Below, piece by piece: positions 16,024-23,557 of a stretch of 23,557 nt of DNA (positions within the stretch are counted from its first letter, which is position 1; every line of letters starts with the position of its first letter). The notes beneath the pieces are model-generated. The model was not told the DNA's origin, searched no databases, and saw only the letters and a list, made by a program, of their open reading frames with translations. The position numbers and the translations under genes are program-made. This DNA comes from Strigomonas culicis. Lineage: Eukaryota; Euglenozoa; Kinetoplastea; Trypanosomatida; Trypanosomatidae. The stretch lies in contig AUXH01000285.1 of assembly GCA_000482145.1 (NCBI GenBank), forward strand, positions 1 through 23,557, read 5' to 3'.

Positions 16024-16830
16024 TTAGTCGGCAGACAGGTGTGCAAAGGCATTCATGCTAGGGCCCGTGTAGTGGGCCCGCTTCAGTAAGCGCACACGGT
16101 CGCCCAGGCGCACGTCGCCGATGATGCCGCTGTCGCCCACGGGCGCGGGGTGCGGCTTCTCGGTGCCCTCCTTCTGCGCGGTGTAGTAGGTGCACGGGAT
16201 GTTGTAGGGCGCGCGGTAGTACGGCGGTGAGATGATGTCGATGAACAGTGCGGGGAGGCTCTCCTCTCTGTTCTCCAGCTCGTGCAGCACGCCGCCGCCC
16301 TCTTCCGGCGTGAAGCCGCCCGCCGCGCCCGTCTCCTGCCCCACGATCTCTCCCGCGTGCACGACGACGCCCGTCTCGCCGCTGGGGTCGCTGCGGTCGA
16401 AGTCGATGGACGTGATGTGCAGATTGCCGAACAGGATGCGCTGCCACACGGTCATGTTCGGGTGGTCGTGCAGCGGCAGCACTCTGCCCGGCGGGACGAC
16501 GAACCAGCACAGCGTCACGGCGTCGCTCTCGAAGAGCGTGCTGCACCCCAGCACGTCCTCCCTCGCACTCTTCCAGGCGAAGGGCACGAACTTGGGCCTG
16601 CCGCCGGGGCCGGCCTCGCAGCGGCACTGGTGCAGCGCGTTCTCCAGCAGAAACGCTTCGCCGGCCAGGGGATACGCCTTGTTCTGGAAGTACTTCATGG
16701 CAGCCTCGTCGGAGACATAGAAGCCCAGGTCCTGTAATGTCAAACTGCTAAAGAGGCTTACATGATCTTTGCTCCCTCGCGAAAATGACTGAAGCCCTTG
16801 AATGAGAGACTTCAGTGGCTGATTGCGCAT
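16024..16830 (-). CDS. Cysteamine/N-terminal-cysteine thiol dioxygenase (ADO/PCO family)
   Basis: This is a 268-aa cupin-fold, non-haem iron enzyme. Family members oxidise cysteamine to hypotaurine or N-terminal cysteines of proteins to the sulfinic acid, using O2. The metal-binding pair is in VVPPGRVLPLHDHPNMTVWQ (H121, H123); the third ligand is H183 in GGVLHELENRE, followed by FIDIISPPYY. C213-T-Y215 sits where human ADO has its cross-linkable Cys-x-Tyr pair. Length matches human ADO (270 aa). The start is the ATG 16828-16830 (MRNQPLKSL); the frame runs upstream to an ATG at 16999-17001, but that piece is pyrimidine-encoded (Leu/Phe/Ser) and contains likely splice acceptors. A Gly/Glu-rich insertion at about 150-180 lengthens the loop before H183. 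The substrate cannot be told from sequence. Confidence 0.9.
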   Translation of the reverse strand: MRNQPLKSLIQGLQSFSRGSKDHVSLFSSLTLQDLGFYVSDEAAMKYFQNKAYPLAGEAFLLENALHQCRCEAGPGGRPKFVPFAWKSAREDVLGCSTLFESDAVTLCWFVVPPGRVLPLHDHPNMTVWQRILFGNLHITSIDFDRSDPSGETGVVVHAGEIVGQETGAAGGFTPEEGGGVLHELENREESLPALFIDIISPPYYRAPYNIPCTYYTAQKEGTEKPHPAPVGDSGIIGDVRLGDRVRLLKRAHYTGPSMNAFAHLSAD

Positions 16831-18231
16831 GGTGCTTCGTGTGAGAGAGAGAAATGGTATCGTGTAGACGGTGAGGTAAGAGTAAAAACAAAAACAAAGA
16901 GAGAGAAACACTAACCACACGTAAGAGACAAGAGGCAACAGAAACAGGAGTAAAGAAGTATTTGTCGTTTCGCTCAAGCGGCAAAAGAAGGTACTTCCCA
17001 TTTCTCAAGGAGAAGACTGAAGAAGAAAAACATATTTGAGAGAAACAATCAAAGAATTAAAGGCATAGAGAGCCTTCTTGGTAATATGTATTCCATTGAA
17101 TCTTTTTGAAAAAGAAGCAAGAACAAAAATTCTTATGCTATGACAAACAAAACAAAACACATACAAAAAAAAAAAAGGTGATACCAACAGAATGAGAATT
17201 GACGCCTATAGATAAAGAACGAAGAGAAATAATGAGAAAAAAAGCGATTTCTCATCGCAAAATGCAAAAATGAACTGCACGACTCATGTGGGATTGAATG
17301 TGGGCATAACTCAAAGAGAAGAAATAGGAAAGAAAAAGCTACATTTGCAAATAAACGCATCGAAACAGAGAAAACGAAAACACCCGCACATTGGCATTAT
17401 GAATCGTTCTTTTCTCCGCTCTCCATCTATTCCCTTTTGATTGCTCCTTTGTTTTTTTTTTAGTTTCAGGTTTACCTTAAACTGTGACCGTGATCGTTAA
17501 GACACTGATCTTTCTTCTTTTGTTCTTTTTACTGTGCTAGTATTACTTCTGTAATGCGGAAAGATACTAAAATGAGCAAATAAGAGAAAACTCCCAGGCC
17601 AGGTCACAAAACCAGCTAGCAGTCACACCACACATGCGTATGCACAATGGCACACATATATGCGTTTTTTTTCTATTTGCATGTTCATTTGTTCTCTTCA
17701 ATATACTGTCGGTAATATCGATAAAACGACACATTCATCACTTCCCGTGTTTTTTTTTTGCTCCCGCCCTCTCGGCAAGAATTGTAATGTAGCAATATAA
17801 CATTTAACAGCATCAACTGGCATTAAATCAACATCGACTCAAAAACAAAAAAGGTTTTTTTTGTTTTTCATTATTGTGGGTGTATAAAAAAAAAACATCT
17901 GTTCAGCCTTCGCCACTACTATACTTCACTGGATATTACTCTACTTATAGTTAGCTTATCTTTTTGTTTGCAAATTAGTGCTTGAGATTATTTCATTTTA
18001 TTGTCTGTTTAACCTTCTATAGTATTTGTTTTTTTTGTGGGTTTTTTTTTTAGTTTCTTTTATTTTTCATTTTCCTTTAAATTGTTGTCCTTTAGATTTT
18101 TTTCAGTTGAGATAATAACGAACAACATATCCTCACCATTGATGGCGATGTGTGCGTGTGTTCCCTGTGAGTTCATGTAGCCTCCATGATCTGTGTTTCC
18201 GTCCTGCGCCCGTCCGCGCAGGGTCCCCCAC
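16831..18231. other. 1.4-kb gap, mainly the long 3' UTR of the WD40-PB1 gene
   Basis: The region is A/T-rich with many T and A homopolymers (for example 17452-17461, 17751-17759, 17887-17896, 18030-18052). Minus-strand pyrimidine tracts near 16884-16910 and 16843-16853 probably direct splicing of the thiol dioxygenase mRNA. No open frame with an ATG start and normal codon use is present, and I see no RNA gene. A long A/U-rich 3' UTR would be the natural place for post-transcriptional control of the WD40-PB1 gene. Confidence 0.6.
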
Positions 18232-20361
18232 CTATGCGGCCGTCTTCTTGGGTGTGATCTCCCACAGCTTGATGTTGTTGTCCAGGGAGGAGGAGAGCAG
18301 CTTGTTCTCGCGGACGTCAAGGTGGTAGACAGTGCTCTGGTGGCCGACGATGGTCTCCACCAGCTCGCCGTCCTCCGTGCGCCACACCATGATGCCGCAG
18401 TCACGCGCGCACGAGTAGATGTACTTGTCGTCCGGAGAAAAGAGGGCGTTGTGGATGGGAACGTTGTGGCCCGCCAAGGAGCGCACGCACGCGCCCGTCT
18501 TCGCGTCCCACAGCTTCAGCTCGTGGTCCATGGACGTGCTGATGAGGTACTGATCCTGGTTCGAGAAGGCGACCGACCACACGGTGCCCACGTGGCCGAG
18601 CAGCGACACCACCTCCTTGTTGTTCGCCCAGTCCCAGATCTTGATGAGGCGGTCGTCGCTGCCGGAGGCCACGAACTTGCCGTTCTCCTTGTTGGAGAAG
18701 CAGCACGAGAAGACGGCGTTCTTGTGCCCGCGCAGTGTCACGACCTTGCTGAACGTCTCCGCGTTCCACACGCGGACCGTCTGATCGCAGGAGCCGGACA
18801 CGATGTAGTCGCCGAGCGTGTTGTACTTGACGCAGTACACTTTGCTGTCGTGGCCCTTCAGCGTCGCGACCTTGTTGCACGTGGTCGTGTTCCAGACCTT
18901 GATGGTGTTGTCATCCGCGGAGCTGACCGCGCGGTTGCTCTTGGGCGAGATGTCGCAGGAGAGCACGAAGCCGTTGTGGCCGCCCTTCATGGGTGTGCAG
19001 CTGCCCGTCTGCGCGTTCCAGAGGCGCACCGAGCGGTCGCGGCTGGCGGTCAGGAACTGCTCCCCGTTCGGCGAGAAGGAGCAGCAGTACACCGCGGAGG
19101 AGTGGCCGTTGTACGTACGCAGGCAGTTCACGCTGAGCTCGCCGTTGGAGAAGGCGACCGCCTTGCTCTTCGTCGCGACCGCGCCGGCCGTCCCCGTCTG
19201 CGCCGCGGCGGTGCCCTCCGTGATGTTGTCCTCCGCGACGTGGCGGCGGTCCGCCGGGTTGGAGCAGATGAGCTTCACCTTCTTGCCGTTCTGCTGGCAG
19301 TTCTCCAGGAACATGGCGAACACGTTGTCGTCGTCGATCTCGATCACGTCGTCGTCCTCGTAGAAGGAGAGCGCCATCTTGCGGCCGTACTTGCTCTCCA
19401 CGATTTGGCTGAACTCCTCAAACGACATGGTGGGTGTCGCATGGACCAGCTTCGTGCCCTGCTGCTTCTCCTCTTGGCAGTAGACGACGATCTTACCTTT
19501 GGTGCGCTGCGTCAGCAGCAGGTCGGTATTCTCGTCGTCGTTGCCGCGCGCCTTTGGGTTCTCGCGCAGCCGCTCCTCCACGTTCATGACCGGCTGGTTA
19601 AGCACCTGTTCAATAAACTTGTCGATCGACATGCGTTCCTCGGCGGATACGCCCGTGTACTTCTCGATCGCGTCGAACTGCTGGACCTGGGGGTCCACGT
19701 GCTCCTGTCTGGTGGAGACGGGGGACAGGTTGGAGGACTGGGGCGAGGCGGCCGCGCGAGGGGCCGCCCTGTCGTTGCTCGCGGGTGTGGCGGCGGGAGC
19801 GGCCACGGCCGGGGCGGCGGGAGCGGCCGCGGCCGGGGCGGCACCGCCCGCCTTGCGCGACGCGCGCGCGGCCTTGCTCTCCTGCACCATCCCCCAGATC
19901 TCGTCATCCGTCGCCGCTGAGTCGGGCAGGTTGGCACGGAAGGTCTCGACGGCGACCGCCGGTGTCATGTCGGGCTGCTTGATCAGGAGCTGGATGACGG
20001 CGTGCTGCTTCGAGCTAGGGAGGCCCTCGAAGGAGAACTGACGGCTCTTGTAGAGGAGAGTGATCTTCTGCACCTTCTCCGCCTCCGCCGCCTTCTCGGG
20101 TGCGGGCTTCTCCGCAGCGGCGGTCTTGTCCTTGCCGGACTTGCGCTCCTCGCGCGCGACACGGGCGGCCTCGTACATCTGCTGGATCTTACTGTCCGTG
20201 TACTTGCCTTCGTCTTCTATGTTGTCGCGAAACGTGGTCACCACCCGGTCGCCGCTGATGCCCATCTTCACTAAAATATTGATGAGGTCCTTGCTGCGGT
20301 TCTTCGGGTTGCCATCGTACACGATGGACTTTCCGTTAATGCTGAAACGCAGCTGCTCCAT
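18232..20361 (-). CDS. PB1 domain-WD40 propeller protein with duplicated N-terminal module
   Basis: This 709-aa protein starts at the ATG 20359-20361; the longer frame begins with TTG. Residues 1-75 and about 97-172 are two diverged copies of one module: a short beta-type start (FSINGKSIVYDGNP; LLYKSRQFSFEGLP), helices with VVTTFRDN or AVETFRAN, and an end rich in Ala/Arg (YEAARVAREERKSG; QESKAARASRKAG). A Pro/Ala linker (173-225) follows. Residues 289-366 are a PB1 domain with a beta-1 Lys (GKIVVYC) and an acidic OPCA-type loop (YEDDDVIEIDDDNVF). Residues 410-703 hold seven WD40 repeats, each ending VRLWN, IKVWN, VRVWN, IKIWD, LKLWD, IMVWR or IKLWE: one full propeller. It is a scaffold that can polymerise through PB1. 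I do not know a named orthologue. Strong G/C-ending codon bias suggests good expression. Confidence 0.92.
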   Translation of the reverse strand: MEQLRFSINGKSIVYDGNPKNRSKDLINILVKMGISGDRVVTTFRDNIEDEGKYTDSKIQQMYEAARVAREERKSGKDKTAAAEKPAPEKAAEAEKVQKITLLYKSRQFSFEGLPSSKQHAVIQLLIKQPDMTPAVAVETFRANLPDSAATDDEIWGMVQESKAARASRKAGGAAPAAAAPAAPAVAAPAATPASNDRAAPRAAASPQSSNLSPVSTRQEHVDPQVQQFDAIEKYTGVSAEERMSIDKFIEQVLNQPVMNVEERLRENPKARGNDDENTDLLLTQRTKGKIVVYCQEEKQQGTKLVHATPTMSFEEFSQIVESKYGRKMALSFYEDDDVIEIDDDNVFAMFLENCQQNGKKVKLICSNPADRRHVAEDNITEGTAAAQTGTAGAVATKSKAVAFSNGELSVNCLRTYNGHSSAVYCCSFSPNGEQFLTASRDRSVRLWNAQTGSCTPMKGGHNGFVLSCDISPKSNRAVSSADDNTIKVWNTTTCNKVATLKGHDSKVYCVKYNTLGDYIVSGSCDQTVRVWNAETFSKVVTLRGHKNAVFSCCFSNKENGKFVASGSDDRLIKIWDWANNKEVVSLLGHVGTVWSVAFSNQDQYLISTSMDHELKLWDAKTGACVRSLAGHNVPIHNALFSPDDKYIYSCARDCGIMVWRTEDGELVETIVGHQSTVYHLDVRENKLLSSSLDNNIKLWEITPKKTAA

Positions 20362-20662
20362 GTTCCAATCTTTGGTGTTTAGAATATGCAAAAGAGAACA
20401 AATAGAAGAGTACTATCTGTTTTTTTTTAAAGTAAAGCAAAGTGTATAACAATGTATTAAAAAGGGGGCAAAAAAATAAAGGCACTGTTTTGTTTGTGAG
20501 AGAGAAGGAAGAGGAAGCAGGCAGTAAGATGAAGCACAAGTGAAGAAAAGAAACATATTATGTCGAGAGCGAATAAGGTCATTGAAAAAAGAAGACACGG
20601 AAAAGCAATGAATGAAGACAAAAAAAAAAGAGTGTAACGGCAAGAGGAAAAGAGACTCATGG
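20362..20662. other. Intergenic region with splice tracts for the WD40-PB1 gene
   Basis: Minus-strand pyrimidine tracts lie at 20391-20412 and 20497-20520. Candidate acceptors are AG at 20371-20370 (8-nt 5' UTR) or near 20419 (about 57 nt). Either removes the upstream TTG and supports the ATG at 20361. No gene is seen. Confidence 0.6.
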
Positions 20663-20992
20663 TCACTGAGGTATAGGAGGCAACAGTAACTGTGGATGCC
20701 GTGGGCCGCCGATGGCTGGGAGAGGAGGTGGGGGCACTTCTGATACGGAGAAGAAGCTGTCCGTCACGGCAGAACTCCGCTTAGGCCTGCCCCCACCGAT
20801 CAGCGGGGGCACACAAAAAATCACTGCGTGCTGTCGCGCCGCCACCCCTGTCAGTTGCGAGAAGTACGGCCCTAGCACACGGTCACTCTCCTGCGCAAGG
20901 CTACTGCTCAGCGGAGGAAGTTTGTGCGGGGCATTGGTGTCAGGGAGACCCGCCCCGCCAGGCGCTAGGATCCAGTTGTTATTATTATACAT
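20663..20992 (-). CDS. 109-aa proline-rich small protein, unknown function
   Basis: An ATG at 20990-20992 opens a frame to TGA at 20663. The protein starts MYNNNNWILAPGGAGLPD, contains a hydrophobic stretch (AVIFCVPPLIGG, about 56-67), and ends in a Pro/Leu-rich tail (VPPPPLPAIGG; LLLPPIP). I recognise no family. It sits between two splice-type regions, its length is whole, and its GC content is above that of the flanking DNA, so I favour a real gene. The frame stays open further upstream (to 21214), but that part is pyrimidine-rich leader. The PxxP-type tail could be a protein-binding ligand. It is the least certain coding gene in the window. Confidence 0.6.
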   Translation of the reverse strand: MYNNNNWILAPGGAGLPDTNAPHKLPPLSSSLAQESDRVLGPYFSQLTGVAARQHAVIFCVPPLIGGGRPKRSSAVTDSFFSVSEVPPPPLPAIGGPRHPQLLLPPIPQ

Positions 20993-21435
20993 GGTGGGTA
21001 ATGCACAGAGGAAAGAGCAAGAGCTTGTTTTAAAAAAGAGTATATGTCTAATGAGTGGCTCAATGTGTATAAGCGATGGAAAACTATTCTGAAGGATACG
21101 CTTTGAAATAATAATAAAAAAGGCTTTCTGTGTCTGCTGATTTGGTGTGGACAGCGGAAAAGCCCTTTTGTCAGCAACACGAGTAGAAAGTGGAGACAGA
21201 AGCAGCAAAACCAAAGAAATGAAGAGGGGGAAGGAAAAAGATTCAAAGTATATGTGAAGTCGCGTCGAGACAAACGATTCACTATGTGCATGAGTTTAGT
21301 TTTCTTTTTTTTTATGTATTGTGCTCTTCTTTCTCTTTCATTGCTCATGGAGCAATCGTTATTACGTACTTATGAAGACCGAAGGCAGAACAAACAGCCC
21401 TCAACACGTAACCCCACGCGCAGCTACTGTGTGCA
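20993..21435. other. Intergenic region between mL46 and the small proline-rich gene
   Basis: Minus-strand pyrimidine tracts lie at 21013-21020 and more strongly at 21181-21240. The latter is the probable splice signal for the 109-aa gene, implying a 5' UTR of 100-170 nt. The ATG frame at 20965-21348 is Leu/Phe/Ser-rich and overlaps the small gene, so I treat it as non-coding. Confidence 0.55.
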
Positions 21436-22284
21436 TCAAGATTCAAACATGCTATCCGCAGCAATGTCTGTCAGCGCCTCGACGAGGTGGGCGCTGGCAA
21501 ACGTGTCCTTGTACTGCAGCAGCTCGCTGCGCGTCACCCACGCGTGGTCCTTCAGCGCCGGCTCCACCGTCGCAAAGTTCGGCCGGCCGGACAGGTACGT
21601 CGCGACGTAGAGGAAGAGGCGCGTGTTCTCCTGCTCCAGCAGCACCGTTGCCTGCGGCGCGTTCGACCACACGTAGCAGTCGAGCGCGTCGCCGTGGTGG
21701 CTGGAGACGGCGCGGTCCAGCGTCATGCGCAGCGACTCGCCCTCCGCCCGCGCTGTCCGCGGCACCGTCCAGCGGCCCGTCGCCGCGTCCTGCACGATGA
21801 GGTAGAGGTAGTCATCCAGCCGGCGGTGCAGTGTGTGCCGCCGCGGCGGCGCGTCCGTCAGCTGCGCGGGGTCATACAGGTCCGCTGCGGTCACGCGCCG
21901 CTCCGGGCGGTAGCGCTGCAGCACCACCCGCATCGCGTCCTGGTAGGACTCTAAGCCGAAGAAATTGCCTTTGATCTGATTCGCGTCGGTGCGGTTAAGG
22001 AGGTCCAGTGACTGGCCGCGCGACGCCATGAAGTGCGTGGCCGTCTCGCTGCCGTCGTGCCGGCTGTAGCGGCCGTGCTCGCGCTCAAGCAGGTAGCTCA
22101 TCTCGGTCTCCAGAGGGTGTGGGCTGTGCTTCACGACCTGGTTGCGCTGCAGCAGGTAGCCGACGCAGATCTGCTCCGCGGGGACGGGGTCGCAGACAGG
22201 CATCTGCGGGAGAACCGGCGTGCGATGCTGGGCGTGGAAGTGCCGACCGCCCACCAACCGGTGCACGACGCGGATTGTCCGCAT
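21436..22284 (-). CDS. MRPL46: Mitochondrial large-subunit ribosomal protein mL46
   Basis: This 282-aa protein starts at the ATG 22282-22284. The first 25 residues are Arg/His-rich without acids (MRTIRVVHRLVGGRHFHAQH), a typical mitochondrial presequence. Residues 30-70 (QICVGYLLQRNQVVKHSPHP, then a MSYLLERE segment) match the N-terminal region of mL46, and residues 154-270 form a Nudix-like fold beginning RRLDDYLYLIVQDAATGRW, followed by VPRTARAEGESLRMTLDRAV and SNAPQATVLLE. The Nudix box lacks the REUxEE catalytic core, as expected for mL46, which is structural rather than enzymatic. Size fits the family (about 280 aa in human). The product works in the mitoribosome, translating the few kinetoplast-encoded mRNAs. 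Confidence 0.85.
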   Translation of the reverse strand: MRTIRVVHRLVGGRHFHAQHRTPVLPQMPVCDPVPAEQICVGYLLQRNQVVKHSPHPLETEMSYLLEREHGRYSRHDGSETATHFMASRGQSLDLLNRTDANQIKGNFFGLESYQDAMRVVLQRYRPERRVTAADLYDPAQLTDAPPRRHTLHRRLDDYLYLIVQDAATGRWTVPRTARAEGESLRMTLDRAVSSHHGDALDCYVWSNAPQATVLLEQENTRLFLYVATYLSGRPNFATVEPALKDHAWVTRSELLQYKDTFASAHLVEALTDIAADSMFES

Positions 22285-22798
22285 GTTCGTTGTCTGTCTA
22301 AGACTAGCTAGTATCTACGGTGTAGTTTACTGTTTGCCTAGTTTTGTTTCTTTTATTTTCCTTCCTTTTCTTTTTTTTTTTGCGACAGTAGTAAGGAGAA
22401 GGCATTGATGGAACGGAAATGTCACGATCATCATAGAAAGGGGAAGACAGCAGCGAGGTTATAAATCGAGAGGAACAGAGCATAGAAGCCAAAAAAAAAG
22501 GAAAAAAAAGGTAACGAAAGGAGAGTAAGAAAGTCGAAATAAAGAAAGAGAATAACTTCTATTACCTCCATCGAAGATGCCAGTACTCTGAAAACTCTAA
22601 AAAGAAAAAGAAAAGCACTTTTGAACTAACAGCGACCCATGCTACTTCACACAAGTACGTGTTAAACAACAATGTTGAACGATAAATGGGCGAACAATCG
22701 CACGAGCTAAAGCCACACGCACGAACGTGTGTGAGCATGCCTTTTCACATCAGCGAAGGTGCCGCTGTCACGACGTTGGGTGTCCGTCGGCGCTGTAC
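22285..22798. other. Intergenic region with splice tract for mL46
   Basis: A long minus-strand pyrimidine tract (about 22491-22553), with a second one near 22437-22450, precedes mL46. A plus-strand T-rich run at 22338-22381 lies closer to the start. No gene is seen. Confidence 0.6.
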
Positions 22799-23401
22799 TC
22801 AAACCGCGCTGCCGGAGCGTATACGGACCTCAATCGCCTCCAGCCGGCTCTCCGCGCCGGCCAGGCGCCGCAGCACCATCTCCATGTTCTCCTTCATCTG
22901 GTGCTCCAGCCGCGCGAGGCGCTCCTCCACCGTGAGCGTAACCGGCGCTGGCGCCGGCAGGGGTCTGCCTGCCACCGCGCACACGCACGCGACCCGGATC
23001 TCGTTGTGCGGCCGGCGGCCGAACAGCTTGAGCTGCACCGCGCGGCCCTGCGGCACGAGCAGCGGCTGGGCGACGTTGCCGCAGAGGTAGTGCAGGTACC
23101 AGCCCTCACGCTCGAGGCTCGCCTCGCACGTGAGCACGGCCGCCTCGGCGTTGTCCAGGTCGTGCACCTCCACCACGCGGGCGTTGGAGGCGACGCAGAG
23201 CGCCAGCACGGGCGCGCCCGCCTCCACGCGCAGCGACGGCGCCGCGTCGCTCGTCACCGGGGCGCCATCCGCGTCGGCGCGGTTCGCGGACACGGCCTGA
23301 TTCATGAGGGCCTCCGCCTCCGTCAGCCCCTTCTCCTCCGACACCACGTGCACGAACGCGGGGCTGGTCGCCCAGCTGCACGAGACGGTGATGCTCGACA
23401 T
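22799..23401 (-). CDS. 200-aa protein with C-terminal coiled coil, unknown function
   Basis: The ATG at 23399-23401 (MSSITVSCSWATSPAF) is chosen over the one at 23477-23479, because a predicted splice acceptor (AG at 23473-23472) removes the upstream part and that part is Phe/Ser/Leu-rich leader. Residues 1-145 look like a compact beta-rich domain with hydrophobic strands (VLALCVASNARVVEVHDLDN; WYLHYLCGN; IRVACVCAVAGRP). A Pro/Ala hinge (148-154) follows, then about 155-195 is a heptad-type coiled coil (LTVEERLARLEHQMKENMEM). I recognise no family. A beta-domain with a terminal coiled coil suggests an oligomeric adaptor. There is no signal peptide or membrane segment. Confidence 0.8.
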   Translation of the reverse strand: MSSITVSCSWATSPAFVHVVSEEKGLTEAEALMNQAVSANRADADGAPVTSDAAPSLRVEAGAPVLALCVASNARVVEVHDLDNAEAAVLTCEASLEREGWYLHYLCGNVAQPLLVPQGRAVQLKLFGRRPHNEIRVACVCAVAGRPLPAPAPVTLTVEERLARLEHQMKENMEMVLRRLAGAESRLEAIEVRIRSGSAV

Positions 23402-23471
23402 TGTATGCGGTGGGGAGAAAATGTGTATAGTGGACGATAGAGTAAAGAAACGAATTCGCGATAAATGAAAA

Positions 23472-23481
23472 CTAACCATAA

Positions 23482-23533
<52 letters not shown>
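23472..23533 (-). promoter_or_regulatory. (TC)n splice tract and acceptor of the rightmost gene
   Basis: About 23 uninterrupted AG dinucleotides on the plus strand (23486-23532) read as (TC)n on the minus strand, followed by the first AG at 23473-23472. This is an exceptionally clean pyrimidine tract for trans-splicing and predicts a 5' UTR of about 70 nt. Confidence 0.65.
23486..23532. repeat. (AG)n microsatellite
   Basis: This is a perfect dinucleotide run of about 47 bases. It is likely to vary in length between strains or alleles. Confidence 0.9.
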
Positions 23534-23557
23534 AACAAAAACGTAAACGAAGAAGAA

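Noticed and set aside
16831..17001. 57-residue N-terminal extension of the thiol dioxygenase with hydrophobic, signal-anchor-like character
   Set aside because: It is encoded by the pyrimidine-rich leader and contains likely splice acceptors; the shorter form already matches the family's length.
18193..19920. 575-aa plus-strand open frame
   Set aside because: It is antisense to the WD40-PB1 gene, whose domains are unmistakable. The plus product is a low-complexity Arg/Val/Leu shadow.
20362..20391. Ten-residue N-terminal extension of the WD40-PB1 protein
   Set aside because: It starts with TTG, not ATG, and a likely splice acceptor lies inside it.

Overview
This window is most likely nuclear DNA of a kinetoplastid, probably a trypanosomatid; I cannot name the species. 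All sixteen genes I can support lie on the minus strand. None shows an intron. They are separated by A/T-rich gaps of about 0.2-2.4 kb, and most gaps hold long pyrimidine runs on the coding strand ahead of the next gene, as expected for trans-splicing of a polycistronic transcript. Transcription therefore runs from right to left. Most coding regions are GC-rich with G/C third positions, which also explains the many long but meaningless antisense reading frames.

In transcription order, right to left: a 200-aa conserved-looking protein with a C-terminal coiled coil; mitoribosomal protein mL46; a 109-aa proline-rich small protein; a 709-aa protein with a duplicated N-terminal module, a PB1 domain and a seven-bladed WD40 propeller; a cysteamine/N-terminal-cysteine thiol dioxygenase (ADO family); the ubiquinone-biosynthesis flavin hydroxylase COQ6; an ENY2/Sus1-like small helical protein; a multi-pass membrane protein; an RG-rich disordered protein ending in a CaaX box; a coiled-coil protein with a hydrophobic segment; a cis-prenyltransferase (dolichol pathway) with an unusual insertion; a LisH-CTLH-WD40 protein; a 515-aa protein with EF-hand-like helical pairs; a membrane-anchored RING-finger protein; a 2.36-kb gap without a gene; and the N-terminal 491 residues of a leucine-rich-repeat (LRR) protein that runs off the left edge.

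The right-hand 20 kb looks like an ordinary conserved housekeeping cluster. The genes share a transcript but no single pathway: COQ6 and the cis-prenyltransferase both concern polyprenoids, and COQ6 and mL46 should both be mitochondrial, but adjacency in this kind of genome does not imply shared function. The left-hand 3.8 kb is different. The LRR gene has A/T-rich codon use, near-identical 135-bp tandem units at the window edge, and sits next to the largest gene-free gap, which carries several apparently orphan splice-type pyrimidine tracts and two perfect or near-perfect hairpins. This is the part most likely to be lineage-specific. I found no tRNA, rRNA, spliced-leader RNA, CRISPR array or recognisable transposon.
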